In this document: positions 54,418 to 62,190 of the stretch, piece after piece
How the letters are laid out: each line of letters begins with the position of its first letter
How positions within the stretch are numbered: position 1 is the stretch's first letter
Assembly: GCF_030814695.1 (NCBI RefSeq)
Contig: NZ_JAUSVL010000001.1
Span: 4,500,227-4,564,226, forward strand
DNA: 64,000 nucleotides
Reading direction: 5' to 3'
From: Oligosphaera ethanolica
GTDB taxonomy: Bacteria; Verrucomicrobiota; Lentisphaeria; Oligosphaerales; Oligosphaeraceae
Made by a program: the position numbers and the translations under genes
Notes under the pieces: generated by a model
Databases searched by the model: none
What the model was told of the DNA's origin: nothing
What the model saw: only the letters and a program-made list of their open reading frames with translations

Positions 54418-54690
54418 AATCGGTCAGTAACCACCCCGGTGGGGAAAACACCGGGGACAATTTGCAGGAAACCCACGGCCCGCCGCCGCCCAGTCATTAC
54501 ACATAGGTGGCTAACCAGGCAGCGGATTTCATAGGAGCAATGCTCTTCACATAGCATGCGGCAATCGCCGTCCATGTGTTGATTGGTAACCATGCACAAG
54601 ATCATTCGCCGAGGTTTTGAGCACCGAAGGCGCGGCCTAAGATAGTCCAGGGCAAGCGCCCGCAGGGCGCGTCGCCCTGGGTAAAAGTCC
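54418..54690 (+). repeat. Interspersed repeat family B, copy 2, with truncated palindrome
   Basis: Matches copy 1 (30,192) from AATCGGTCAGT to CCAGGGCAAG. The small early stem is CCCCGGTG-GGGAAAA-CACCGGGG here, different bases from copy 1 but still paired. The long palindrome's left arm is present (CCTAAGATAGTCCAGGGC), yet the right arm stops after GCCCTGGG near 54,681, close to the IS110 transposase gene. Confidence 0.78.
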
Positions 54691-54753
54691 CACCCGAAAA
54701 GAGCTCTGTAGATGGTATGCTTTTGTCAACTCAATCAGCGTCATTTTCGGGTG
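54691..54753. repeat. 10-bp inverted repeat at the 3' side of the IS110 transposase
   Basis: CACCCGAAAA (54691-54700) and TTTTCGGGTG (54744-54753) are perfect inverted copies spanning the transposase stop codon; GAGCTC lies between. It may be an RNA terminator or right-end feature of the element. Confidence 0.55.
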
Positions 54754-55855
54754 AAAAACTCCTTTTTTTTCTTTCCCGCTTAATCCGACGTTTGGTTGTT
54801 GCCGGTGCTTCATAGGGAACCAACTTCTTGCTTGAAGGCTGATACTCCTTGTAATTTTCCGTGCCGCATAGCACCGACCAGCAGATCATCAGCAACTTGC
54901 GCATGACGGCGCAGCGCTTCTGCATGGGGGTAAGATTCGTCAAACGCTCCAAGATGGGTATTCTCGCTTGGGCGGTGAGGGTGGCCATGTAGAGCATCTG
55001 CCTTATGACCGGCGCTCCTTGCTTGGACAAGCGGGTGGATTTCACAGACGTGCCGGAACACTTGTTCTTCGGGTTCATGCCGGCAAAGCTCACGACCTGC
55101 CGGATGTTTTGGAAACGGTCTTCCGGCCCGTATTCGGCGATGAGAGTAGCCGCTATGATCATTCCTATCCCGGGAATCGAATCCAGCTTGGTGACGCGTT
55201 CCTGCAGGGCGGCGTGGCTCCGCAGGTATTCCCTTATTTTCACCACGAGACCGTCCAGTTGTTCTTCCACGCTCTTCAACAGATTTTGAAAAATCTGACG
55301 TTCGCCCGGATCATCCAGGTTCGTCAGCTGATTCTTGAGTATCGTGCTTATTTTGGTCAAACTGGCATTCATTCTGGTTAAACGCTTGAGCCCCGCGTAG
55401 TCTGCCGGCATTTCATACATGGCGTCCGGCTTTTGCGTGGTACCCAACCTCGCCAGGCATTGGGCGTCCAGCTTGTCCGTCTTGCTTTCGATATCGTTGA
55501 ACTTCTTGAAGGCAGGCACTTTGGCTGGATTGATGAGCGCAATATAACTATCGGGCTTCGCCGCCTTTAACTGTTTGATCAGACGGTATGAATAACATCC
55601 CGTCGATTCCATCACCAGCCGGTACACAACCTTGCGCTGCGGATGCAGCCGTTCCTCAATATGCTTTTGATTCGCCTTCAACCAGGTGAAGAAATCTTTC
55701 ACGCCTTCACGCGTGTTGGTGATGTGCTTGACCGCCAGGGAGGTCAACCCCTTGTTCCTGTTCAATTCCTGGTTATCGTCAAGCCAGTCTATGGCGCAGA
55801 CGGTATCTCTTTTGCCGACATCAAGACCGACCCAGATTATATGTTCGCTAAGCAT
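54731..55855 (-). CDS. IS110-family transposase (bridge-RNA-guided recombinase type)
   Basis: 374 residues. The RuvC-like DEDD domain has Asp12 (VGLDVGKRD), Glu83 (VMESTG), Asp127 and Asp130 (TDKLDAQ). A coiled-coil region is followed by the Transposase_20 domain (LDSIPGIGMIIAATLIAEYG) and the segment SGTSVKSTRLSKQGAPVIRQ, which holds the catalytic Ser of the family. Length and motifs are complete and the tail is very basic (TTKRRIKRERKKRSF). Proteins of this family use an RNA from the element's own non-coding end to choose the target. The upstream region has the right position and structure. Confidence 0.93.
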   Translation of the reverse strand: MLSEHIIWVGLDVGKRDTVCAIDWLDDNQELNRNKGLTSLAVKHITNTREGVKDFFTWLKANQKHIEERLHPQRKVVYRLVMESTGCYSYRLIKQLKAAKPDSYIALINPAKVPAFKKFNDIESKTDKLDAQCLARLGTTQKPDAMYEMPADYAGLKRLTRMNASLTKISTILKNQLTNLDDPGERQIFQNLLKSVEEQLDGLVVKIREYLRSHAALQERVTKLDSIPGIGMIIAATLIAEYGPEDRFQNIRQVVSFAGMNPKNKCSGTSVKSTRLSKQGAPVIRQMLYMATLTAQARIPILERLTNLTPMQKRCAVMRKLLMICWSVLCGTENYKEYQPSSKKLVPYEAPATTKRRIKRERKKRSFSPENDAD

Positions 55856-55865
55856 GGCTTACTTC

Positions 55866-56010
55866 TCCGCTTGCTGCTATAGTGTTGGAAGTGTGCGTGC
55901 AAGGCCAACCTTGTCTATGCGGGGAGTTTCCCCAAAGATGGTGAATACGGCCATTATTGCACTGCACGGTAACGGTCGTGCCGCCTAATCTTCAGGCTGA
56001 GGAACTGAAT
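55866..56010 (-). ncRNA. Candidate IS110 bridge RNA
   Basis: Directly upstream of the transposase, on the same strand, a run of small hairpins can form: GCACG/CGTGC (55964-55968/55977-55981), GGGG/CCCC (55921-55924/55930-55933) and CAAGG/CCTTG (55900-55904/55909-55913). This matches the position and general size of bridge RNAs in the IS110 group proper. Guide loops complementary to target and donor were not identified, so the call is provisional. Confidence 0.4.
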
Positions 56011-56033
56011 AGTTACTCATGGGCCACAGGCAG

Positions 56034-56072
56034 GCACGGCCGTGCTTTTTTGTGTGCGAAACACAAAAAAGC
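56034..56072. repeat. Overlapping palindromes beside IS110
   Basis: GCACGGCCGTGC (56034-56045) runs into a 12-bp perfect stem, GCTTTTTTGTGT (56044-56055) with ACACAAAAAAGC (56061-56072). The A/T-rich arms could work as a terminator in either direction. Confidence 0.6.
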
Positions 56073-56100
56073 GCCTGATAACACGACTCCAAAGGCAGAA

Positions 56101-56120
56101 GAGAAGAGAAGAGAAGAGAA
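56101..56120. repeat. GAGAA short tandem repeat, four copies
   Basis: GAGAA x4 at 56101-56120, preceded by a partial unit. A purine-rich microsatellite of unknown role, prone to slippage. Confidence 0.8.
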
Positions 56121-56374
56121 CATACACCGGAAAAAAGAAAGAGGTACCACAACCTTCAGGACGCATAGAGACTATGCATAGGGCGTCTCGTGGATAACCT
56201 CTTTGATACTTATACGTAGCCATTTGCCGCTCCTTGTTACTTGGTTCTCCCAAGAGAATTACGGGGAAAATCGCAGTGGCTATCGACACACAGGTGTCAA
56301 TGACGCCACTATACAAAGGGCGACCTAACAACACTGCGAAGGTCGTTATGCACATGACGGGCAAGACGTTATAT

Positions 56375-56587
56375 GGGGTTCCATTGCCTCTTTGGCTCCA
56401 GTCAGCTTCGCCGACTGGAGCCAAAGAGGCAGAGGAACACGAACAAAAGATGCGCGTTACCCAGGGCGGCGCTCCGCCTTCGGCGCTCCGCCTTCGGCGC
56501 TCCGCCTTCGGCGCTCCGCCTTCGGCGTCGCTTGCCCTGGGCTGTCATAGTTCGCGCTTTCAGCGCTCAAATGCCAACGCGATGAGG
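56375..56587 (+). repeat. Interspersed repeat family A, copy 3
   Basis: Begins GGGGTTCCATTGCC like copy 2. Hairpin 1 has 18-base perfect arms (56386-56403 / 56413-56430). The loop of hairpin 2 holds a 14-bp unit, GCTCCGCCTTCGGC, four times without mismatch (56471-56526), absent from the other copies. The tail (TTCGCGCTTTCAGCGCT) is shared. Confidence 0.8.
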
Positions 56588-56681
56588 GTTTGCGGGAGTG
56601 AAGCCTTACGGTCGTCCCACTGTGACGGCCGTAAGGCTGAGGCTGTGCCAAAATGGCGCAGTTGTGCGGCGAGGTCGCGTG

Positions 56682-56714
56682 GCGCGTGGGTAGCGCGTGG
56701 GTAGCGCGTGGGTA
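56682..56714. repeat. 11-bp tandem repeat, three copies
   Basis: GCGCGTGGGTA is repeated three times without mismatch, about 105 bp before the clpB start codon. Confidence 0.85.
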
Positions 56715-56819
56715 GTGCAGCCTATTTTTCTCCTTGGCATGTTTTCTGCTGAATAGAGCATGACATGTTGCAGTACATTACATAACCGGCCTAGCGCGAG
56801 CGGGCCAAGGAGGACAGCG

Positions 56820-59402
56820 ATGAATTACGACAAGTTTACCGAGAAATCCCGTGAGGCTCTGGGTGTGGCGCAGCAGATTGCGGCGACCATGAATCACCAG
56901 GAGTTGACGGATCTGCATCTGTTGGCGGCCCTGCTCAAAGACAGCGAGGGCATGGCGTCGGCATTGTTGCAGAAGATGAAGCAGGATCCCAAGCAGGTCA
57001 ATCAGGAGATCGACCAGGCCTTGGCGCGCATTCCGCAGGTGACTGGCGACGGCGTCACGCAGGTCTATATGGGTCGCGACGGCGCGAAGATATTGCAGGT
57101 CGCCGAAGAGAAGGCCGGCCAGCTCAAGGACGAGTACATCAGCGTCGAGCATTTGCTCTACGGCATTGTCAGCAAGGGCCGCGAGGCTGCGGCAATCCTG
57201 AAGCGCCATGGCGTCAGCGATGACAGCCTTATGCAGGCATTGCAGAGCGTGCGCGGCAACCAGCGGGTGACATCGGCGACGCCGGAAGCGACCTTCCAAG
57301 CGCTCGAGAAGTACGGCAAGGACCTGACCGCGCTGGCGGCGCAGGACAAGCTCGATCCGGTGATTGGCCGCGACGAAGAGATTCGTCGCGTGGTGCAGAT
57401 TTTGTCCCGGCGCACGAAGAACAACCCGGTGCTGATTGGCGAGCCCGGCGTGGGCAAGACGGCGATTGTCGAGGGCCTGGCGTTGCGCATCACCAATGGC
57501 GACGTGCCGGAGGGCTTGAAGAACCGCCGACTGATCGCGCTGGACATGGGCGCGCTGATCGCCGGCGCGAAGTACCGCGGTGAATTTGAGGAGCGGCTGA
57601 AGGCCGTGCTCAAGGAAGTGACATCGGCGAAAGGCGAGGTCATTCTCTTCATTGACGAGTTGCACACGGTCGTCGGTGCCGGCGCGGCTGAAGGCGCCAT
57701 GGACGCCGGCAATCTGCTCAAGCCGATGCTGGCGCGGGGCGAGCTGCATTGCGTTGGTGCGACCACGCTCAACGAGTACCGCAAGCACATCGAGAAGGAC
57801 GCCGCGCTGGAGCGCCGTTTCCAGACCGTACTAGTGGAACAGCCCAGCGTGGAAGACACCATCTCCATACTGCGTGGTCTGCGCGAGCGCTACGAAATCC
57901 ACCACGGCGTGAGCATTCGTGATGCCGCGCTGGTGAGCGCCGCCGTGCTGTCCGACCGTTACATCTCCGACCGCTTTCTGCCGGACAAGGCCATCGACTT
58001 GATTGACGAGGCTGCAGCGAAACTACGCACGGAGATCGACAGCAGCCCCGTTGAGCTCGACGAAGCCATGCGCCGCAAGATGCAGGTGGAAATCGAACTC
58101 ACGGGCCTGCGCAAAGAAAAGGACGATGCCTCGCGGGAACGCGCCGAGAAGCTTGAGAAGGAGCTGGGCGCCCTGCGGGAGAAAGCCGGCGCGCTGCAGG
58201 CGCGCTGGGAAGCTGAAAAGGGCGGCATTGCCAAGATTCGCGAGTTGAAGGAAGCCATGGAGCTGGCCAAGAGCAGCATGGCCAAGGCCGAGCGCGAAGG
58301 CGATCTCGGTAGGGCTTCCGAACTCAAGTACGGCACCATTCCGGGCCTGGAACAGCAGATGCGGGATGCCGAAGCGCGGGTGCAACAGAAAGATGGCGAG
58401 CGGCTGCTGAAGGAAGAAGTCGACGAAGAGGACATTGCTGATATCATCAGCCGCTGGACGCACATCCCCGTGGCGAAGCTCATGGAAGGCGAGCGCGAGA
58501 AGTTGTTGCGGCTGGACGAACAGCTCCACGAACGCGTGGTCGGCCAGGACGAGGCCGTGCAGGCTGTCGCGGAAGCGATTCTGCGCGCCCGAGCGGGCTT
58601 GAAGGACCCGCGGCGGCCCAATGGCAGTTTCATCTTCCTGGGCCCGACTGGCGTAGGCAAGACCGAGCTGGCCAAGACCCTCGCGGCCGCGATGTTTGAC
58701 GACGAGCGCGCGATGGTACGCATCGATATGTCCGAGTACATGGAGAAGTACTCGGTGTCGCGACTCATTGGCGCGCCTCCCGGCTACATTGGTCATGACG
58801 AGGGCGGCCAGCTGACTGAGGCCGTACGGCGCCGGCCCTACTGCGTACTCTTGTTCGATGAGATCGAAAAGGCCCACCCGGACGTCTTTAACGTCCTGCT
58901 GCAGGTGCTAGACGACGGCCGGCTGACCGACTCGCATGGCCGAGTGGTGGACTTCAAGAACACCATCATCATCATGACCTCGAACATCGGCAGCAAGGAC
59001 ATTGTCGATTTCGCCGGCGGCGACTACGAGGCCATGCGCGAACGGGTGATGAATGAGCTGCGCGGGATGTTCCGGCCGGAATTCCTCAACCGCGTGGACG
59101 ACGTGGTGGTCTTCCATCGCCTGGACGCTCGGCACATCTTGGACATCGTCACCCTGCAGTTGCGGGACTTCAAAGCGCGGTTGGCAGCGCAGCGCATCGG
59201 CCTGGAGGTCAGCGACGCGGCGCGGGTGGCCCTGGCCGACGAGGGCTACGACCCCGTGTATGGTGCGCGGCCGCTGAAGCGGGTGATTACGCGGCAGCTC
59301 GAAACGCCGATTTCGCGCAAGCTCATCGCGGGCGAACTCGGCGAAGGCCGGGCCATACACGTGGACTATCGCGACGGCGAGTACAAATACGAGGTCCGCT
59401 GA
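56820..59402 (+). CDS. clpB: ATP-dependent chaperone ClpB
   Basis: 860 residues from ATG 56820, which has AAGGAGG seven bases upstream. An N-terminal Clp repeat domain (1-145) is followed by AAA-1 with Walker A GEPGVGKT (207-214) and Walker [16 protein letters not shown], the M-domain coiled coil (about 400-530, e.g. [17 protein letters not shown]), and AAA-2 with Walker A GPTGVGKT (608-615) and [14 protein letters not shown]. With DnaK it dissolves protein aggregates in the cytoplasm. No CIRCE element or sigma32-type promoter was recognised upstream, where repeats occupy the region. It is convergent with the DUF58 gene. Confidence 0.96.
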   Translation: MNYDKFTEKSREALGVAQQIAATMNHQELTDLHLLAALLKDSEGMASALLQKMKQDPKQVNQEIDQALARIPQVTGDGVTQVYMGRDGAKILQVAEEKAGQLKDEYISVEHLLYGIVSKGREAAAILKRHGVSDDSLMQALQSVRGNQRVTSATPEATFQALEKYGKDLTALAAQDKLDPVIGRDEEIRRVVQILSRRTKNNPVLIGEPGVGKTAIVEGLALRITNGDVPEGLKNRRLIALDMGALIAGAKYRGEFEERLKAVLKEVTSAKGEVILFIDELHTVVGAGAAEGAMDAGNLLKPMLARGELHCVGATTLNEYRKHIEKDAALERRFQTVLVEQPSVEDTISILRGLRERYEIHHGVSIRDAALVSAAVLSDRYISDRFLPDKAIDLIDEAAAKLRTEIDSSPVELDEAMRRKMQVEIELTGLRKEKDDASRERAEKLEKELGALREKAGALQARWEAEKGGIAKIRELKEAMELAKSSMAKAEREGDLGRASELKYGTIPGLEQQMRDAEARVQQKDGERLLKEEVDEEDIADIISRWTHIPVAKLMEGEREKLLRLDEQLHERVVGQDEAVQAVAEAILRARAGLKDPRRPNGSFIFLGPTGVGKTELAKTLAAAMFDDERAMVRIDMSEYMEKYSVSRLIGAPPGYIGHDEGGQLTEAVRRRPYCVLLFDEIEKAHPDVFNVLLQVLDDGRLTDSHGRVVDFKNTIIIMTSNIGSKDIVDFAGGDYEAMRERVMNELRGMFRPEFLNRVDDVVVFHRLDARHILDIVTLQLRDFKARLAAQRIGLEVSDAARVALADEGYDPVYGARPLKRVITRQLETPISRKLIAGELGEGRAIHVDYRDGEYKYEVR

Positions 59403-59420
59403 CGTATGTAGTGATCAAGT

Positions 59421-59455
59421 CGGCGCCGGCGCGTTGCACAAGCGCGTCGGCGCCG
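59421..59455. terminator. Strong stem-loop between clpB and DUF58 gene
   Basis: CGGCGCCGGCGCG (59421-59433) pairs with CGCGTCGGCGCCG (59443-59455), one G-T pair. Both convergent genes end beside it; no T run is present. Confidence 0.6.
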
Positions 59456-59481
59456 TGTCGTTTGTGCGGCGCCCGTCGTAT

Positions 59482-60387
59482 TCAGCGTCCGGCCAGTGCC
59501 CGTTGGTGGAGGTGTCTGACCACGAGATCGACGGGCTCTTGGTCGCTGAGGGCCATGACGTGCTCGACGTCCAGGCCGGCGCAGACCTGTCGGCAGCGGT
59601 AGAGAAATTCCTCTATGGCCTCCTGGTAGCTGGCGCGGATGTCTTTGGGGGAGGTGACGATGCGTTCGCCGCTTTCGAGGTCTTCGAAGGCGCCGACTTC
59701 GCGGAAAGGGAAGTCGAGTTCAGCGCGGTCGAGGACCTGGTAAACGATTACGTCATGGCGGCGGCGACGGAAATGGGCGAGGGCGGCCTTGAGTTTGTCG
59801 CAGTCGTCGAAGAGATCGCTGAAGATGATGACGACGCCACGGCGTTTGGCCTGTTCGGCGAGGTGATGCAGGGTCGCGGCCATGTCGGTTTTGGCAGCGG
59901 GCTGGTGTTGGGCGAGCTGCCGGCAGATGATGCGCAGCTGCTCGGCGCCGCCGTGGGGCGGGATGACCGCGCGGCAGCTTTCATCGAAGAGCGCCAGGCC
60001 GACGGCGTCCTGCTGGTGGACGGTGATGTAGGCCAGCGCGGCGGCGCAGGACGCCGCGAAGCGGTATTTGCTGACCTTGCCGTGCGCGTAGGACATGGAA
60101 TTGGAGCCGTCGACGATGAGATGCACGCGCAGGCTGGTTTCTTCCTCGTATTGGCGCAGGTACAGCCGTTCATTGCGGCCGAAGACGCGCCAGTCGATGT
60201 GCTTCGGGTCGTCGCCGGCTACGTATTGGCGATAATCGGCGAATTCGACACTGACGCCTTTGAGCTGGCTGCGGTGGGCGCCGGCGATGGACCCCTCCAC
60301 GGTGAAGCGGGAACTGAGGTGCAGCCGGCTGAGCCGCGCGAGGTCGCTGGCGGAGAGAAGTTGGCTGATGCCGTCGGATTCTGCCAT
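59482..60387 (-). CDS. DUF58 domain protein
   Basis: 301 residues, soluble. The conserved DUF58 core is clear: FADYRQYVAGDDPKHIDWRV followed by FGRNERLYLRQYEEE, then a von Willebrand A-like fold with VHLIVDGSNSMSY (a MIDAS-type DxSxS) and a later DLFDD. DUF58 proteins usually lie beside a MoxR AAA ATPase and membrane VWA proteins and are thought to assist assembly or metal insertion of protein complexes. Here no MoxR gene is adjacent: clpB is convergent and uvrC divergent. The partner genes must be elsewhere or lost. Confidence 0.9.
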   Translation of the reverse strand: MAESDGISQLLSASDLARLSRLHLSSRFTVEGSIAGAHRSQLKGVSVEFADYRQYVAGDDPKHIDWRVFGRNERLYLRQYEEETSLRVHLIVDGSNSMSYAHGKVSKYRFAASCAAALAYITVHQQDAVGLALFDESCRAVIPPHGGAEQLRIICRQLAQHQPAAKTDMAATLHHLAEQAKRRGVVIIFSDLFDDCDKLKAALAHFRRRRHDVIVYQVLDRAELDFPFREVGAFEDLESGERIVTSPKDIRASYQEAIEEFLYRCRQVCAGLDVEHVMALSDQEPVDLVVRHLHQRALAGR

Positions 60388-60571
60388 GCTGATGCCACCT
60401 GTAGGGGGAAGGGCCGGTCAAAGTGCGTGCGAGCCGGGCGGCGCGGGTTGTCCGGGCCGGCGGTGGGTCTTACTTTATATGCCAAATGCCGGCCCGCCAT
60501 GTGCGGGCGGCTGGAAATGAACAACTGGCGTGGCGGGGCGATGCTCCGTGGCGCATGAGGATAGTGGTGAC

Positions 60572-62065
60572 ATGACGGAACAGCCAGCCCAGCCCATTTT
60601 TCGTTCGCAGGACGTGCCGCGCGAGCCGGGCGTGTACGTCTATCGCAATCGCGCGGGCGAGGTGATCTACGTGGGCAAGGCGCGAAATCTGCGCTCACGC
60701 ATGAGCTCGTACTTCCGACCCTCGGGCATCATGCGCAGCGATCCGCGGCGGCGGGCGCTGATTCATAGCATCGCGTCCTACGAGGTTTTCCAAGTGTCCT
60801 CCGACTCGGAGGCGCTGCTGCTCGAAGAGCGCTTTATCAAGGAGTACACCCCCCGCTACAACGTGCTGTTGCGCGACGACAAGCGTTTCCTGCACATCTG
60901 CATTGACATGAGCGAGACCTATCCGCGGCTGGGCGTGGCGCGCATCCGGCGGGACGACAACTGCCTGTACTTCGGGCCCTTTCCACAGGCGGCGGCACTG
61001 CGCGCGACCATCGAATTTCTCACCAAGCGCTGGCATTTGCGCAGCTGCCTGGCGACGGAGCCCAACGAAGAGACGCGCCGGCACTGCCTGGAGCACGTGC
61101 TGCGCGAGTGCAGCAGTCCCTGCATCGGCGCCATTTCGCCGGAGGAGTACCGCGCGCGTTTTGACGAAGTGCTGGCCGTGCTGCGCGGCGAGGGCGCCGC
61201 CGGCGCAATGGTCGCCGAGCTCAGCGTCGAAATGCAGGCCCTTGCCGCTGAGATGAGGTACGAGGAAGCGGCGGCGCTGCGGGACATGATCAGCAACCTC
61301 AAGGTCGTGTTGGAGCCCACACGGCGTTTTCGCAGCCAGACCATCGCGCGGCGTTCGCAGCCGGCGGATATGGCATCTGTCGAGGCCCTGCAGGAGGCGC
61401 TGGGTTTGGCCATGCCGCCGCTGGTCATGGAGTGTTTCGACATGTCGAATATCTCTGGCCGCATGGCGGTGGGCAGCATGGTGTGTTTTCGCAATGGCCG
61501 ACCAGCCAGCGCGGATTACCGGCGCTTCCGCATCCGCTCGGAAGCCGCCGCGGACGACACGGCTTATATGTCCGAAGTGCTCACCCGCCGCTACGGGCGC
61601 CTCCTGCGGGAAAGTCTGCCGCTGCCGGATCTGATCATCCTCGACGGCGGCCAGGGCCAGCTCAATGCGGCGCTGCGGGTTTTCGCGGAAATCGGCATGC
61701 CGCCGTTGCCCATGCTCGGGCTGGCCAAGCGCGACGAACTAGTGATACTGCCCGGCCGGGACGAGCCGTTGGCGCTGGCGCGCGATGGCGCGGCGTTGAA
61801 ATTGCTGCAGGCCATTCGCGACGAAGCGCACCGCTTCGCCAACGGCTACCACCGCGAATTGCGCAACAAGCGCATTGTGGACTCCATTCTGTCGGACATT
61901 CCCGGCATCGGCGCCGTCCGCCGCCAACAGCTGCTGCAGACTTTTGGTTCCGTGCGCGCCATGGCGCGGCTAACGCCTGAGGAACTCGCCGCCGGCGCGG
62001 CGGGCATCGGCATGGAAACCGCGCAGAAAATCGTGGATTATCTCCGCCAGCATTTGAAAAACTGA
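60572..62065 (+). CDS. uvrC: Excinuclease ABC subunit C, short form
   Basis: 497 residues from ATG 60572 (about 610 in E. coli). The GIY-YIG nuclease is N-terminal (EPGVYVYRNRAGEVIYVGKA). Next is the Cys cluster CLATEPNEETRRHC...ECSSPC, with spacing like the FeS-binding cysteines reported in UvrC, and the UVR motif (MRYEEAAALRDMI). The RNase H-like 5' nuclease domain follows (MECFDMSNISGRMAVGSMVC, DLIILDGGQGQL), and two helix-hairpin-helix motifs end the protein (DIPGIGAVRRQQLL). All functional parts are present; the shortening lies in the linker between the UVR motif and the second nuclease domain. It makes the dual incisions in nucleotide excision repair with UvrA and UvrB. Confidence 0.93.
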   Translation: MTEQPAQPIFRSQDVPREPGVYVYRNRAGEVIYVGKARNLRSRMSSYFRPSGIMRSDPRRRALIHSIASYEVFQVSSDSEALLLEERFIKEYTPRYNVLLRDDKRFLHICIDMSETYPRLGVARIRRDDNCLYFGPFPQAAALRATIEFLTKRWHLRSCLATEPNEETRRHCLEHVLRECSSPCIGAISPEEYRARFDEVLAVLRGEGAAGAMVAELSVEMQALAAEMRYEEAAALRDMISNLKVVLEPTRRFRSQTIARRSQPADMASVEALQEALGLAMPPLVMECFDMSNISGRMAVGSMVCFRNGRPASADYRRFRIRSEAAADDTAYMSEVLTRRYGRLLRESLPLPDLIILDGGQGQLNAALRVFAEIGMPPLPMLGLAKRDELVILPGRDEPLALARDGAALKLLQAIRDEAHRFANGYHRELRNKRIVDSILSDIPGIGAVRRQQLLQTFGSVRAMARLTPEELAAGAAGIGMETAQKIVDYLRQHLKN

Positions 62066-62190
62066 ACGCGGACACTAGGCTTGCATATTGACTGCCGTCA
62101 CGCGCCGGCGGGTTGCGCCGGTAAGGCCGCTGGTCAGCGCTGGCGTGGTCAGGACGGCATATTCATCCATGTAAGCAAAGGAGTCTGCAG

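Larger units (their letters stand above)
54681..56030 (-). mobile_element. IS110-family element (ends approximate)
   Basis: The element consists of one transposase gene, a structured non-coding leader of about 150 nt upstream of it, and a short right end. IS110 elements lack terminal inverted repeats and target duplications, so borders are estimated: the right border from the point where the family B palindrome is cut (about 54,681), the left border from where the leader structure ends (about 56,010-56,030). Confidence 0.6.
55856..56819. other. Gap between IS110 transposase and clpB
   Basis: No protein gene is supported here. Contents in order: candidate bridge RNA, palindromes at 56,034, four GAGAA repeats (56,101-56,120), an undefined stretch, family A copy 3, and an 11-bp triple repeat before clpB. 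Confidence 0.55.

Noticed and set aside
56234-56704. Open frames in the repeat block before clpB
   Set aside because: They translate family A hairpins and tandem arrays, with different frames giving similar low-complexity products.
59434-60558. 374-residue open frame opposite the DUF58 gene
   Set aside because: Antisense shadow; the minus-strand product has clear DUF58 motifs and this one has none.
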